Origin: JBEVOS01 sp044226655
GTDB lineage: Bacteria > Pseudomonadota > Alphaproteobacteria > Caulobacterales > Aquidulcibacteraceae
Length of the DNA stretch: 64,000 bases
Direction of reading: 5' to 3'
Assembly: GCA_044226655.1 (NCBI GenBank)
Contig: JBGAGO010000005.1
Span: forward strand, 186,001 to 250,000
How positions within the stretch are numbered: the first letter of the stretch is position 1; each line of letters begins with the position of its first letter. The notes under the pieces are model-generated. The model saw only the letters and a list, made by a program, of their open reading frames with translations. It was not told where the DNA came from and made no database searches. Positions 1-6,667 of this stretch are shown piece after piece. Both the position numbers and the translations under genes were made by a program.

Positions 1-1104
1 CGCGGATTGGCTCGCCGCCAAGCCAAGATCGAATTGCCCGAGAAGCGCATGGGTGAAGGACGCCTGTGCGCCGAGGGCTTCCAAGCCCGCCCCGACATCG
101 CCGCGCGCCGTCGCCGTCAGCCAGGGCGTCAGCCCGCGGCGGTAGAAGGCGCTCGCAAAACCATCGCCATAGTCGTTGCTCTTGGCGCCAAACGCCTCGC
201 GCAGCGCGCCGAGCGATAGCGAGTACTCACTCAACCCCGGACGCAGCATGGAGGGGCTGGCGTAGAACGGCTGTGCGAATGTGGTTTCCCGCCCCAGCGC
301 ATCGGTGACCACGACATGCGCCACGCCGGCGCCTTCTACGACCGGCGCATTTTCGAGCGAGAATGGTCCGCCGTCCGTCCGCGTGCGATAGCGCAGCGAA
401 TCGTCGATGTAGACATCCACCACGGAGGGCGCGGCCGCATCGCCGGTGAGGCTCGGCGCGGGAAACGTCACGAAGGACGGATCGAGCGCGAAATCTATGC
501 CCCATTGCACGCCCGCGAAATGCAGCGGCGCCGTGCCTGGCCCGCCGCGCGACAGCGCATCGCCGAGACTGAGCCGCGTGCGCGCATCGGGATCATCGCG
601 CGTCCAGCGCGTTTCGAGGCGCACCGGCGCGCCCGCCTGGATCCACGTCGTCTCCAGCACGCCGCCGCCGCGAAACGCGCCGAAATCGAAGGCGGCGGCG
701 AGATCGCGCTCGCCGTCCTGATAGGTGACGCTTGTATCCGTGTTGAGGAAGAAGCCGGGCGCGGCCGCCGCGAGCGGCGATGTCGCGCGCGCGCTGGCGT
801 CGATGGCGGTCGGTGCGAAGCATTGTGCGGCGCAAATGATCGTCACCGCGGCCTGCGCCTCATCGACCGCGACGCGCGCGCCGGGCACATCCTGCAAGCG
901 GAAAGGCCCCGCGCCCTCGGGCGTGCGCAGACCGAGCCCAGTCAGCGTTGCGCGATCGACGAACACGTCCGCGCCCTCGCGCCAGGCCAAAGCCGTCACC
1001 TCGCGTGCGCCGCCATCGACGCGGAACGCGGCCACGAACGGCGTCATCGCCTGCGCCTGCCCCGCGAGCACGAGGCTAGCGGCCGCTGCGCTGATCCGGC
1101 GCAT
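1..1104 (-). CDS. Fimbrial usher protein (FimD/PapC/CsuD-like), N-terminal part, cut by window edge
   Basis: Reading the minus strand from ATG at 1104 gives a signal peptide (MRRISAAAASLVLAGQAQA) followed by at least 340 residues that run off the left edge. The region with QDGERDLAAAFDFGAFRGG, then SLGDALSRGGP, HFAGVQWG and FALDPSF, is the usual N-terminal and early barrel signature of outer-membrane ushers, which secrete and assemble pilin subunits handed over by a periplasmic chaperone. The start overlaps the end of the chaperone gene by 29 nt, so the two are translationally coupled. Context (SCPU pilin, chaperone, usher) points to the Csu-like archaic type. The C-terminal barrel and plug cannot be assessed because they lie outside the window. 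Confidence 0.85.
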   Translation of the reverse strand, partial: MRRISAAAASLVLAGQAQAMTPFVAAFRVDGGAREVTALAWREGADVFVDRATLTGLGLRTPEGAGPFRLQDVPGARVAVDEAQAAVTIICAAQCFAPTAIDASARATSPLAAAAPGFFLNTDTSVTYQDGERDLAAAFDFGAFRGGGVLETTWIQAGAPVRLETRWTRDDPDARTRLSLGDALSRGGPGTAPLHFAGVQWGIDFALDPSFVTFPAPSLTGDAAAPSVVDVYIDDSLRYRTRTDGGPFSLENAPVVEGAGVAHVVVTDALGRETTFAQPFYASPSMLRPGLSEYSLSLGALREAFGAKSNDYGDGFASAFYRRGLTPWLTATARGDVGAGLEALGAQASFTHALLGQFDLGLAASQSA

Positions 1105-1780
1105 CGGCGAGCACGATGTTGTCCATGGCGCCATCGTCGCGCGCCGCCAGGGCGCTCACCTCTCCCGGCCCCGCCGGCCGCCGAAACAGCGCGCCCGGCA
1201 AAAGATAACGCGGCGTCTGCGCGAGCAGGGCCGCGCCCGCGCGCACTTCCACGAGGCGCAGATGCGCGCCGCCGACATTGGCGATCTCGACCGCATCGCC
1301 AATCCGCCGCGCCGCCAGCGCGCCCGGACGCGCTGCGCCATCGGGAACAACGAAGAGGGGCAAGGACAGATCGAGCGTCAGCCGCAAACCCTGCGCGCGC
1401 GGCGCGTCCTCCAGCGTGAACTCGTGCACCAGCAGGCGAAAACACGTTTCCTCGGCCCTGCGCGCGAAGCCCGGCGCCAAGGCCGCGCGCACGATCTGCG
1501 TGCGTCCAGGCTGCAATTCGAACACGGCGGGCGTCACGATCAGCTGCGCCGTCTCCGCCAACACGTCCGCGCCATCGTCCTGCGACCACGCACGCGGCGA
1601 GACCTCGAAGGCACGCGCATGGCCGCTCAGATTGACCAGCCGGAACGATGTGGTCTGTCCCTGGCGGCCGATGGCGAGCGAAACAGGGCTGACGCGCACG
1701 CCGCCCACGGACTGCGCGAAGGCCGGCGCGGCGGCGAGCGCCAACAGCGCCGCGGCGAGCAGGGCGCGCAGGCGCTTCAA
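1076..1780 (-). CDS. Periplasmic fimbrial chaperone (CsuC-like)
   Basis: A 234-residue protein with a clear signal peptide (KRLRALLAAALLALAAAPAFAQ) and the two-lobed Ig-like chaperone pattern: VRVSPVSLAI near the start, FRLVNLSGHARAFEVSPRAW, then LIVTPAVFELQPGRTQIVR and a C-terminal lobe with FVVPDG and VEIANVGGAHLRL. Such chaperones fold and cap pilin subunits by donor-strand complementation. I chose the TTG at 1780: its first base pairs overlap the TGA stop of the upstream pilin gene, and it places the signal peptide at the N terminus. A longer upstream reading would only extend into the pilin gene in another frame. It sits between the pilin and the usher. Confidence 0.85.
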   Translation of the reverse strand: MKRLRALLAAALLALAAAPAFAQSVGGVRVSPVSLAIGRQGQTTSFRLVNLSGHARAFEVSPRAWSQDDGADVLAETAQLIVTPAVFELQPGRTQIVRAALAPGFARRAEETCFRLLVHEFTLEDAPRAQGLRLTLDLSLPLFVVPDGAARPGALAARRIGDAVEIANVGGAHLRLVEVRAGAALLAQTPRYLLPGALFRRPAGPGEVSALAARDDGAMDNIVLADAPDQRSGR

Positions 1781-2259
1781 TACGTCACCGTTACGGTGAC
1801 CGTGTCGCTGTAGGAGCCCACGGGCGCGGTCTGTTGCGCGCTCACGCGGCCATACATGGTCAGCGTCTGCTGCGCGCCGCTGCCCGTACCCGAGAGCGTG
1901 TCGGTGTTGATGGTCTTGCCCCAGACGAGACTGTGCGACGCGTCGCGATAGAGCGAATAGGTCAGCGTGTTGGAGCTCGCCGTCATCTTGCGCGCGGCCA
2001 CCGTCGCGCCGGAGCCCGCGCCCTCGTCGATGCCGACATCGTAATGCGTGCCGTTCGTGCAGGTGACGAGGATGGTGGAGGTGGCGTCGGTCGGCGTGGC
2101 GAGGACGGGATCGTAGGAGCCGAACGCCAGATCGTTCGCGATCACATCGCAGCTCGCAATGACGGTCGCCGTGACGAGAAAGCTGTCCTGATCCGTCGCC
2201 GCATAGGCCGGCGCACACAGACCCAGCATCGCCAGCGCGCTCGTAATGCGGCCGCGCAT
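1777..2259 (-). CDS. Spore coat protein U (SCPU) domain pilin
   Basis: A 160-residue secreted protein: signal peptide MRGRITSALAMLGLCAPAYA, then a single SCPU domain with paired cysteines (ASCDVIANDLAFGSYDP and ILVTCTNGTHYDVGIDEG), and the typical C-terminal strand ending SYSDTVTVTVTY. SCPU proteins are the subunits of archaic (Csu-type) chaperone-usher pili used in adhesion and biofilm. ATG at 2259 is preferred over a GTG four codons upstream because GGAG lies six bases ahead of it. First gene of the visible pilus operon; chaperone and usher follow with overlapping ends. Confidence 0.85.
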   Translation of the reverse strand: MRGRITSALAMLGLCAPAYAATDQDSFLVTATVIASCDVIANDLAFGSYDPVLATPTDATSTILVTCTNGTHYDVGIDEGAGSGATVAARKMTASSNTLTYSLYRDASHSLVWGKTINTDTLSGTGSGAQQTLTMYGRVSAQQTAPVGSYSDTVTVTVTY

Positions 2260-2327
2260 GTCCCGCTCCACAGCTTCAAGTCTGCAGAGCTATCAGAATA
2301 CAACCTAAAGAGGAGTAAACGGCCTGG

Positions 2328-2771
2328 TTACGATGCCCGCGCGCCCGATTTGGCCCGCAGCGCCAGCGCCAGGAAGACCGCGGCCAGCACGATCGTGACG
2401 AGGCTGGCGTAGTGCTCCGGCGGATGATGCCGTCCCGCGCCCTTCAGCAGCCAGCCATCGACCGCCATCAGCCCGCGTTCGAGCAGAAGCAGCAGCAGGA
2501 ACAGCGGCGTCAGCGTGCGATAGCGCAGGCCGACGATCATTTCGGCGATCCCATGCGGAATTTGCAGCGCCCCGAACCAGGCGAACACCGCAACGATCGT
2601 GTCGCGGCTCTGCGAAAGATCGAGATGCGCGATCACGCCGGCGCCGCCATCGGGCAGGAAATAGTGGATGCAGCCGGGCGCGATCGTGAGCGCGCCGGCG
2701 AGCACGAGAAACCAAGACGAGATCGTTGCGCTGCGCGCCTGATCATTGGTGCTAGGCGGCAGCAATTGCAT
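2328..2771 (-). CDS. Four-helix integral membrane protein of unknown function
   Basis: 147 residues with about four hydrophobic segments: WFLVLAGALTIAPGCIHYFL, TIVAVFAWFGALQIPHGIAE, a leucine-rich helix LTPLFLLLLLLERGLMA, and a C-terminal helix TIVLAAVFLALAL. The start at 2771 is fixed by an AAGGAGG ribosome-binding site. The gene overlaps the end of the upstream membrane-protein gene by 20 nt, so both are probably co-translated. I do not recognise a named family; the size and topology resemble DoxX/DUF4345-type small membrane proteins. Confidence 0.7.
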   Translation of the reverse strand: MQLLPPSTNDQARSATISSWFLVLAGALTIAPGCIHYFLPDGGAGVIAHLDLSQSRDTIVAVFAWFGALQIPHGIAEMIVGLRYRTLTPLFLLLLLLERGLMAVDGWLLKGAGRHHPPEHYASLVTIVLAAVFLALALRAKSGARAS

Positions 2772-3153
2772 GTGCGCCTCCTTCGCCAAGCCAGCGCCGT
2801 CCGATCGCGAGCAGCACGACGAGTGTGGCTTCGATCGCCATCGGCGCCGCCATGTCGGGCGTTTGCGGGCCGAGGGCGAGCGTGAGCAGCCGGCCCGCGA
2901 GCGCGCAGCCAATGAGCAGCAGCGGCGGCGTCAGCAAGCGGCGCGCATCGCGCACGGCGGCCCAGATGGAGAACACGCCGCCGGCCGCGAAGAAGCCCGC
3001 GAAATCCGCGCGCAAAGTGGCCGCGCCCAAGGGCGAGGCGGCGGCAAGCCCAAGCCGCGCCGCGACCTCATCCGGCGCCATCCAGATGCGCAGCGCGATG
3101 AAGCACGCCGCCAATCCCGTCAGCCCGATCAAGGCCCGCAAAATAATGCGCAC
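2752..3153 (-). CDS. Small membrane protein, DUF4345-like
   Basis: 133 residues from a GTG at 3153 preceded by GGAGG. Four predicted helices: ALIGLTGLAACFIALRIWM, a FAGFFAAGGVFSIWAAV segment, LLTPPLLLIGCALAGRLLTL and MAIEATLVVLLAIGRR. The pattern of a short loop with LGLAAASPLG, RADFAGFFAAGG and a conserved arginine in the third helix (ALAGRLLTL) is like DUF4345 proteins, whose function is unknown. It is divergent from the DUF1330 gene, and the TetR-type operator at 3220 lies between the two, so it may share that control. Confidence 0.6.
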   Translation of the reverse strand: MRIILRALIGLTGLAACFIALRIWMAPDEVAARLGLAAASPLGAATLRADFAGFFAAGGVFSIWAAVRDARRLLTPPLLLIGCALAGRLLTLALGPQTPDMAAPMAIEATLVVLLAIGRRWLGEGGAHAIAAA

Positions 3154-3217
3154 GCCGCCCTCCGTCGTTGCGGCGCCACGCGCGCCACAAAACGGCGCGC
3201 CGCGGACACCCGATAAA

Positions 3218-3247
3218 TTGACACTATGAGTGCCTATCACGTACGCT
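3218..3247 (+). promoter_or_regulatory. Candidate promoter of the DUF1330 gene
   Basis: A consensus -35 hexamer TTGACA (3218-3223) is followed after 18 bases by TACGCT, a weak -10. The operator-like inverted repeat begins inside the -35 box, so a bound repressor would block RNA polymerase. The -10 assignment is inference. Confidence 0.45.
3220..3234. promoter_or_regulatory. TetR-type operator candidate, copy 1
   Basis: GACACTATGAGTGCC: an inverted repeat with 5-bp arms GGCAC/GTGCC (one mismatch, GACAC). Its last 13 bases are identical to the perfect palindrome at 5878-5892 beside the TetR gene. It lies between the divergent DUF4345-like and DUF1330 genes. Confidence 0.6.
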
Positions 3248-3280
3248 TCGCGTCAAGCACGAGCAAAGGGGCGGGCGCGC

Positions 3281-3754
3281 ATGCAAGTCTTCAACGATGT
3301 CATGCCGTCATCGCCGGAGCAGGTGCAGGGGCTGATGCAGAAGGGGCCGGAAGGTCCGATCTACATGGTCAATCTGCTCAAGTTCAAAGCGCGCGCCGAC
3401 TATGAAGACGGCCGTAAGACCGATCTCAGCGGCCGCGAAGCCTATATGATCTATGGCCGCGCCGTGGCGGAGCTGCTGCCGAAATTCGGCGGCGTCGCGG
3501 TGTTCTCCGCCGATGTCACCTATCTCTCGCTCGGGCGTGTCGAAGAGCTGTGGGACGAGATCGCGATCGCGGCCTATCCAGAACGCGCGGCGATGGTGCG
3601 CATGTCGATGTCGCCCGAATGGCGCGAGATTTCCGTTCATCGCACGGCTGGCCTTGCCGGCCAGCTCAACATCGAAACCGTGATCCCGAAGGACGCGGGC
3701 GCTGTCGGCCTCATCGGCGCGCTCGCGGCGCAGGTGGCGAAGGCCTCAGGCTGA
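3281..3754 (+). CDS. DUF1330 domain protein
   Basis: 157 residues. The segment GPIYMVNLLKFKARADYEDG and the following SGREAYMIYGRAVAELLPKFGG, then YPERAAMVRMSMSPEWREI, are the hallmarks of DUF1330 (dimeric alpha-beta barrel fold). The biochemical function of the family is not established. The ATG at 3281 follows AAAGGGGCGGG; an in-frame upstream ATG at 3230 would place the operator inside the gene, so I prefer the inner start. Its end overlaps the convergent GST-like gene by 9 nt. The operator-like site upstream links it to the TetR locus 2.5 kb away. Confidence 0.75.
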   Translation: MQVFNDVMPSSPEQVQGLMQKGPEGPIYMVNLLKFKARADYEDGRKTDLSGREAYMIYGRAVAELLPKFGGVAVFSADVTYLSLGRVEELWDEIAIAAYPERAAMVRMSMSPEWREISVHRTAGLAGQLNIETVIPKDAGAVGLIGALAAQVAKASG

Positions 3755-4753
3755 GAGAGTCGCGAGGCAATCGGTCTCTTCGAGCAGCGGCGCGAGCGCG
3801 CGCTTCGCATCGGCGGGGAGCGCCGCATAGGCCGCGCGCAAATGGCTTAGGCATTTGAGCTGATAGCGGAACGGCGCTTGCGTATAGCTGAGGCCAAGCG
3901 CCTCGAACGACATTTCCTGCGCGCCCGCCTCGTTCGCCGCCGCATTCGCGCGCAGGAACGGCAGATAGACGGCGCCGACGAGATCGAGAATCTCTTTGAT
4001 GATCGCTGGGCGCGGCGCATCCGCGCTGCGCCACGCGCCGTCCACGCCGGAGGCATCGTCGATATGGGCGAGCCAGCGATAGGCGTAGGGATAATCGGCG
4101 CGCATCATCTCTTGCGCGGTCGGGTCCGTGCCCAGCTGCGAAATCTGCCCGAACAATGAAAATTCCGCGAGCGAGGGGCGCGATCCGAACAAATAATAGC
4201 TATCGACCACGTGCCGATCGAGCGCGGCAAGCAGGCGCCGATTGCTCTCTTCGATGAGCGGCGCGTTCGCCTGCGTGCAGCCGACCAGCGCCATGCGCCC
4301 AACTTGCCGATCGCGGAACGCCTGCGCCCGGCGTTCGAAGCGCTCGCGCCCGCCGCCATGCAGCGCGTCGAACGACAGCCATGTGCTCATGCGCTCCTGG
4401 TCCACCGGCCGCAGCCAGCGATAGGAGAACATCGCCTTGGTCACCCATTCGTCGGCGAAATCCTCGATGAGCAGCGCAAGGAACGCATCGGTCGGATCGG
4501 TCGGAACGATTTCGCGTCCATTGGGATGCCGGGCTTCAAGATCATAGATCAGCGGCGTCGAGTCATTGCGGCGTTCGCCGTCCGGATATTCGAGCACCGG
4601 GATCACCGGCGCCTTCATCGTCCCGGCGATCTCCTGCGCTTTGCCGCCTTCGACCCAAATGAACGGAATGCGCCGATAGCGCAGCACCGCGCGCATCTTC
4701 ATCGAATAGGGCGAGCCGAGCGCGCCGTAGAGCGTGTAGGGCGTTTCAGTCAT
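3746..4753 (-). CDS. Glutathione S-transferase-like protein
   Basis: 335 residues. Residues 1-80 form a thioredoxin-like GST N-domain: YTLYGALGSPYSMKMRAVL, the cis-proline segment APVIPVLEYPDG and the glutathione-contact segment RNDSTPLIYDLE. The C-terminal part is helical with SYYLFGSRPSLAEFSLFGQI, the usual GST C-domain motif around an N-capping aspartate position (here E). At 335 aa it is about 100 residues longer than typical GSTs. There is no catalytic cysteine in the SPYS motif, so a serine-type or non-catalytic role is possible. It follows the MBL-fold gene after 4 nt, in one operon. Confidence 0.8.
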   Translation of the reverse strand: MTETPYTLYGALGSPYSMKMRAVLRYRRIPFIWVEGGKAQEIAGTMKAPVIPVLEYPDGERRNDSTPLIYDLEARHPNGREIVPTDPTDAFLALLIEDFADEWVTKAMFSYRWLRPVDQERMSTWLSFDALHGGGRERFERRAQAFRDRQVGRMALVGCTQANAPLIEESNRRLLAALDRHVVDSYYLFGSRPSLAEFSLFGQISQLGTDPTAQEMMRADYPYAYRWLAHIDDASGVDGAWRSADAPRPAIIKEILDLVGAVYLPFLRANAAANEAGAQEMSFEALGLSYTQAPFRYQLKCLSHLRAAYAALPADAKRALAPLLEETDCLATLSA

Positions 4754-4757
4754 CGCA

Positions 4758-5834
4758 TCACCTCAACACATGGAGCCGCGTCATGCCGCCAGCGGCGGGC
4801 AGGGCGATGATGTCGCCATCGCGCATCACCCAGAGCGGCCCTGAAAACCGTCGCCGCGCATCGCCAAGAAACGGTCCCTCCAGAATGCCGATCGGCAGCG
4901 GCGGGATGATATGCGTAAACGCAAGCGCGCCGACATGCGCGCGCTGCGCAATGTCGGCGGCGGTTTCTGGCGCGGTGTGATAGCCGGGGATGTCGTGCAT
5001 GATCTTGGCGATGCCCGGCTGATGCGAGGTAGTCGCCGCCTCGCCCATGATCGCGACCAGCCGCGGCTGCAAGCCTTCGTGCACGAGCAGATCCGCGCCC
5101 TGGGCCGCGCGTTCGAGCGAAGGTGAGGGCGCCGTGTCGCCGCTGATGACGATGCTGCGGGTCTTGTAGTCCACGCGATACCCCACGGCGGGATGCACCG
5201 GCCCATGATCGACGCGGAAGGCCGTGATGCGCACGCCGTCCTGATCGTAAACCACCAGCCGCTCTTGCCCGTCGGGAATCGTGAAGGCGTGCGGCGCCAT
5301 GCCGAAGCCCTCCGGCGGCACGACCTCAGGCCCGTGATGTGCGACCCGATAGCCGCTGTCGAGCAGATAGGCTTCGTTGAACCCGCCCGTGACGTGCGCG
5401 ACGCCCTCGCCGCCATAGACCGGCAATTGCGTGTGCGCCGATCCGCCGGCCCAGCGCTGCAGCGCCAGCGCGCCCAATCCATCGATGTGATCGGAATGGA
5501 AGTGGGTGAGAAACACCGCCTCGATCCGCGCGGGCGAGAGGCCCATGAGGTTGAGCGTTTCGGCGGCGTCTTCGCCGGCGTCGAACACGAACATGTGCGG
5601 GCCCGCGATCACTGCCGTGCAAGGCCCGGCCCGTGTGCGGTCCGGCAAGGGCGAGCCCGTGCCGCAGAAGGCGGCGCTCAGCCCGTCGGGCAATTGCGTG
5701 AAGGTGGAGGCGCCCACGCCTTCGTCAACCGCGTGTGTGAAGAGGCGCACCGCCAGCGCGTCCCGCCCGAAATACAGTCCCGCGCCGATAAGCGCGATGA
5801 CAAGCGCCGCAACGCCCAGGATGATCCGACGCAT
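4758..5834 (-). CDS. Membrane-anchored MBL-fold metallohydrolase (RNase Z/arylsulfatase-like)
   Basis: 358 residues. A single N-terminal hydrophobic helix (IILGVAALVIALIGAGLYFG) anchors or exports the protein. Metal-ligand motif HFHSDH at residues 111-116, VFDAGED upstream of it, VISGDTAPSP and VHEGLQP further on, and AFTHIIPP near the end match the metallo-beta-lactamase family branch that includes RNase Z and AtsA-type arylsulfatases. The signal anchor argues against tRNA processing and for a periplasmic ester or sulfate-ester hydrolase, but the substrate is not visible. First gene of an operon with the GST-like gene; divergent from the TetR gene with a palindromic operator between them. 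Confidence 0.8.
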   Translation of the reverse strand: MRRIILGVAALVIALIGAGLYFGRDALAVRLFTHAVDEGVGASTFTQLPDGLSAAFCGTGSPLPDRTRAGPCTAVIAGPHMFVFDAGEDAAETLNLMGLSPARIEAVFLTHFHSDHIDGLGALALQRWAGGSAHTQLPVYGGEGVAHVTGGFNEAYLLDSGYRVAHHGPEVVPPEGFGMAPHAFTIPDGQERLVVYDQDGVRITAFRVDHGPVHPAVGYRVDYKTRSIVISGDTAPSPSLERAAQGADLLVHEGLQPRLVAIMGEAATTSHQPGIAKIMHDIPGYHTAPETAADIAQRAHVGALAFTHIIPPLPIGILEGPFLGDARRRFSGPLWVMRDGDIIALPAAGGMTRLHVLR

Positions 5835-5877
5835 GCCGCCTCCCCAAGCGTCGCCTGCGAGGCGCGCTTATCTTTTA

Positions 5878-5892
5878 GGCACTATGAGTGCC
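5878..5892. promoter_or_regulatory. TetR-type operator, copy 2 (perfect palindrome)
   Basis: GGCACTATGAGTGCC: perfect 6-bp arms around ATG. It lies in the intergenic space between the divergent MBL-fold and TetR genes, the classic position for an autoregulated TetR repressor. Related sites lie at 3220 and 6610. Confidence 0.7.
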
Positions 5893-5979
5893 AAATTATG
5901 GAGTGCGGCGCCATGGGTCAACCCTGAGGGGCCGGCGCGTGCTATCTGGCCCGGTGTGAAGCGGAACGAGGAAGAAGGC

Positions 5980-6585
5980 GTGGCGAGATCGGAAGCGGCC
6001 CGGCGGAAAGTCGACGAAGCGCCCAGCGCAGACGGGCGGCGCAAGCGCTCGGATGATTCGCGCCAGCGCATCGTCACGGCGATGCTGGAGCTCGCGCGCG
6101 AAGGCGATGTCGCGCCCAGCGCCGAAAGCGTCGCCGAGCGCGCGGGCGTGGGCCGGCGCACCGTGTTCCGCCGGTTCAAGGAAATGGATACGCTTTACAG
6201 CGAAATGCACGCCGCCGTGCTCGAGCGCATCGAAGACATCAAACGCATGCCGATCCACGGCGCCAATTGGCGCGAGCGCCTGGATCATCTGATCGATCGC
6301 CGCGTGCGGCTGTTCGAAGAGATCATGCCGCTTAAGGCCGCGGGCGATATTCACCGCTACCGGTCGCCTTTCCTGCGGAAGACGCACGCCGAAACCGTCC
6401 GCACCTTGCGCGACATGTTGCTGTTCGTGCTGCCCAAACAGATCAAAGACGATCCGGTGCAATTGGAGGCGTTCGACGCGCTGCTCAGCATCGAGACCTG
6501 GCGGCGGCTGCGCGAGGAGCAGGGCCTTTCCCCCAAAGCGGCCGCGAAAGTGCTGCGCCACATGATCGCGGCGCTCGCCGGTTAG
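5980..6585 (+). CDS. TetR/AcrR family transcriptional regulator
   Basis: About 201 residues. The helix-turn-helix is SAESVAERAGVGRRTVFRRF, preceded by a helix (RQRIVTAMLELAREGDV). The C-terminal ligand/dimer domain is not recognisable by family. I chose the GTG at 5980, which has GAGGAAG eight bases upstream; GTG at 5956 and ATG at 5884 are also in frame, but the latter lies inside the operator. It is divergent from the MBL-GST operon and directly upstream of the sulfatase gene, so it probably represses this locus in the absence of a ligand. Confidence 0.8.
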   Translation: MARSEAARRKVDEAPSADGRRKRSDDSRQRIVTAMLELAREGDVAPSAESVAERAGVGRRTVFRRFKEMDTLYSEMHAAVLERIEDIKRMPIHGANWRERLDHLIDRRVRLFEEIMPLKAAGDIHRYRSPFLRKTHAETVRTLRDMLLFVLPKQIKDDPVQLEAFDALLSIETWRRLREEQGLSPKAAAKVLRHMIAALAG

Positions 6586-6609
6586 GACTTGATCGCTGCA
6601 CGCCCAAAT

Positions 6610-6624
6610 GGCACGAAAGGTGTC
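6610..6624. promoter_or_regulatory. TetR-type operator candidate, copy 3
   Basis: GGCACGAAAGGTGTC. Its reverse complement has GACAC and GTGCC arms with the same 5-nt spacing as copy 1. It lies 44 nt upstream of the sulfatase start and abuts CATAAT (6624-6629), a likely -10 element. Confidence 0.5.
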
Positions 6625-6667
6625 ATAATATGCAGGCCGCCAGACGGGGACTGCGGGGAGGCGTGCG

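Noticed and set aside
5506..5979. Longer N-terminal extension of the TetR regulator
   Set aside because: The upstream part overlaps the MBL-fold gene antisense and the operator; the GTG at 5980 has the best ribosome-binding site.
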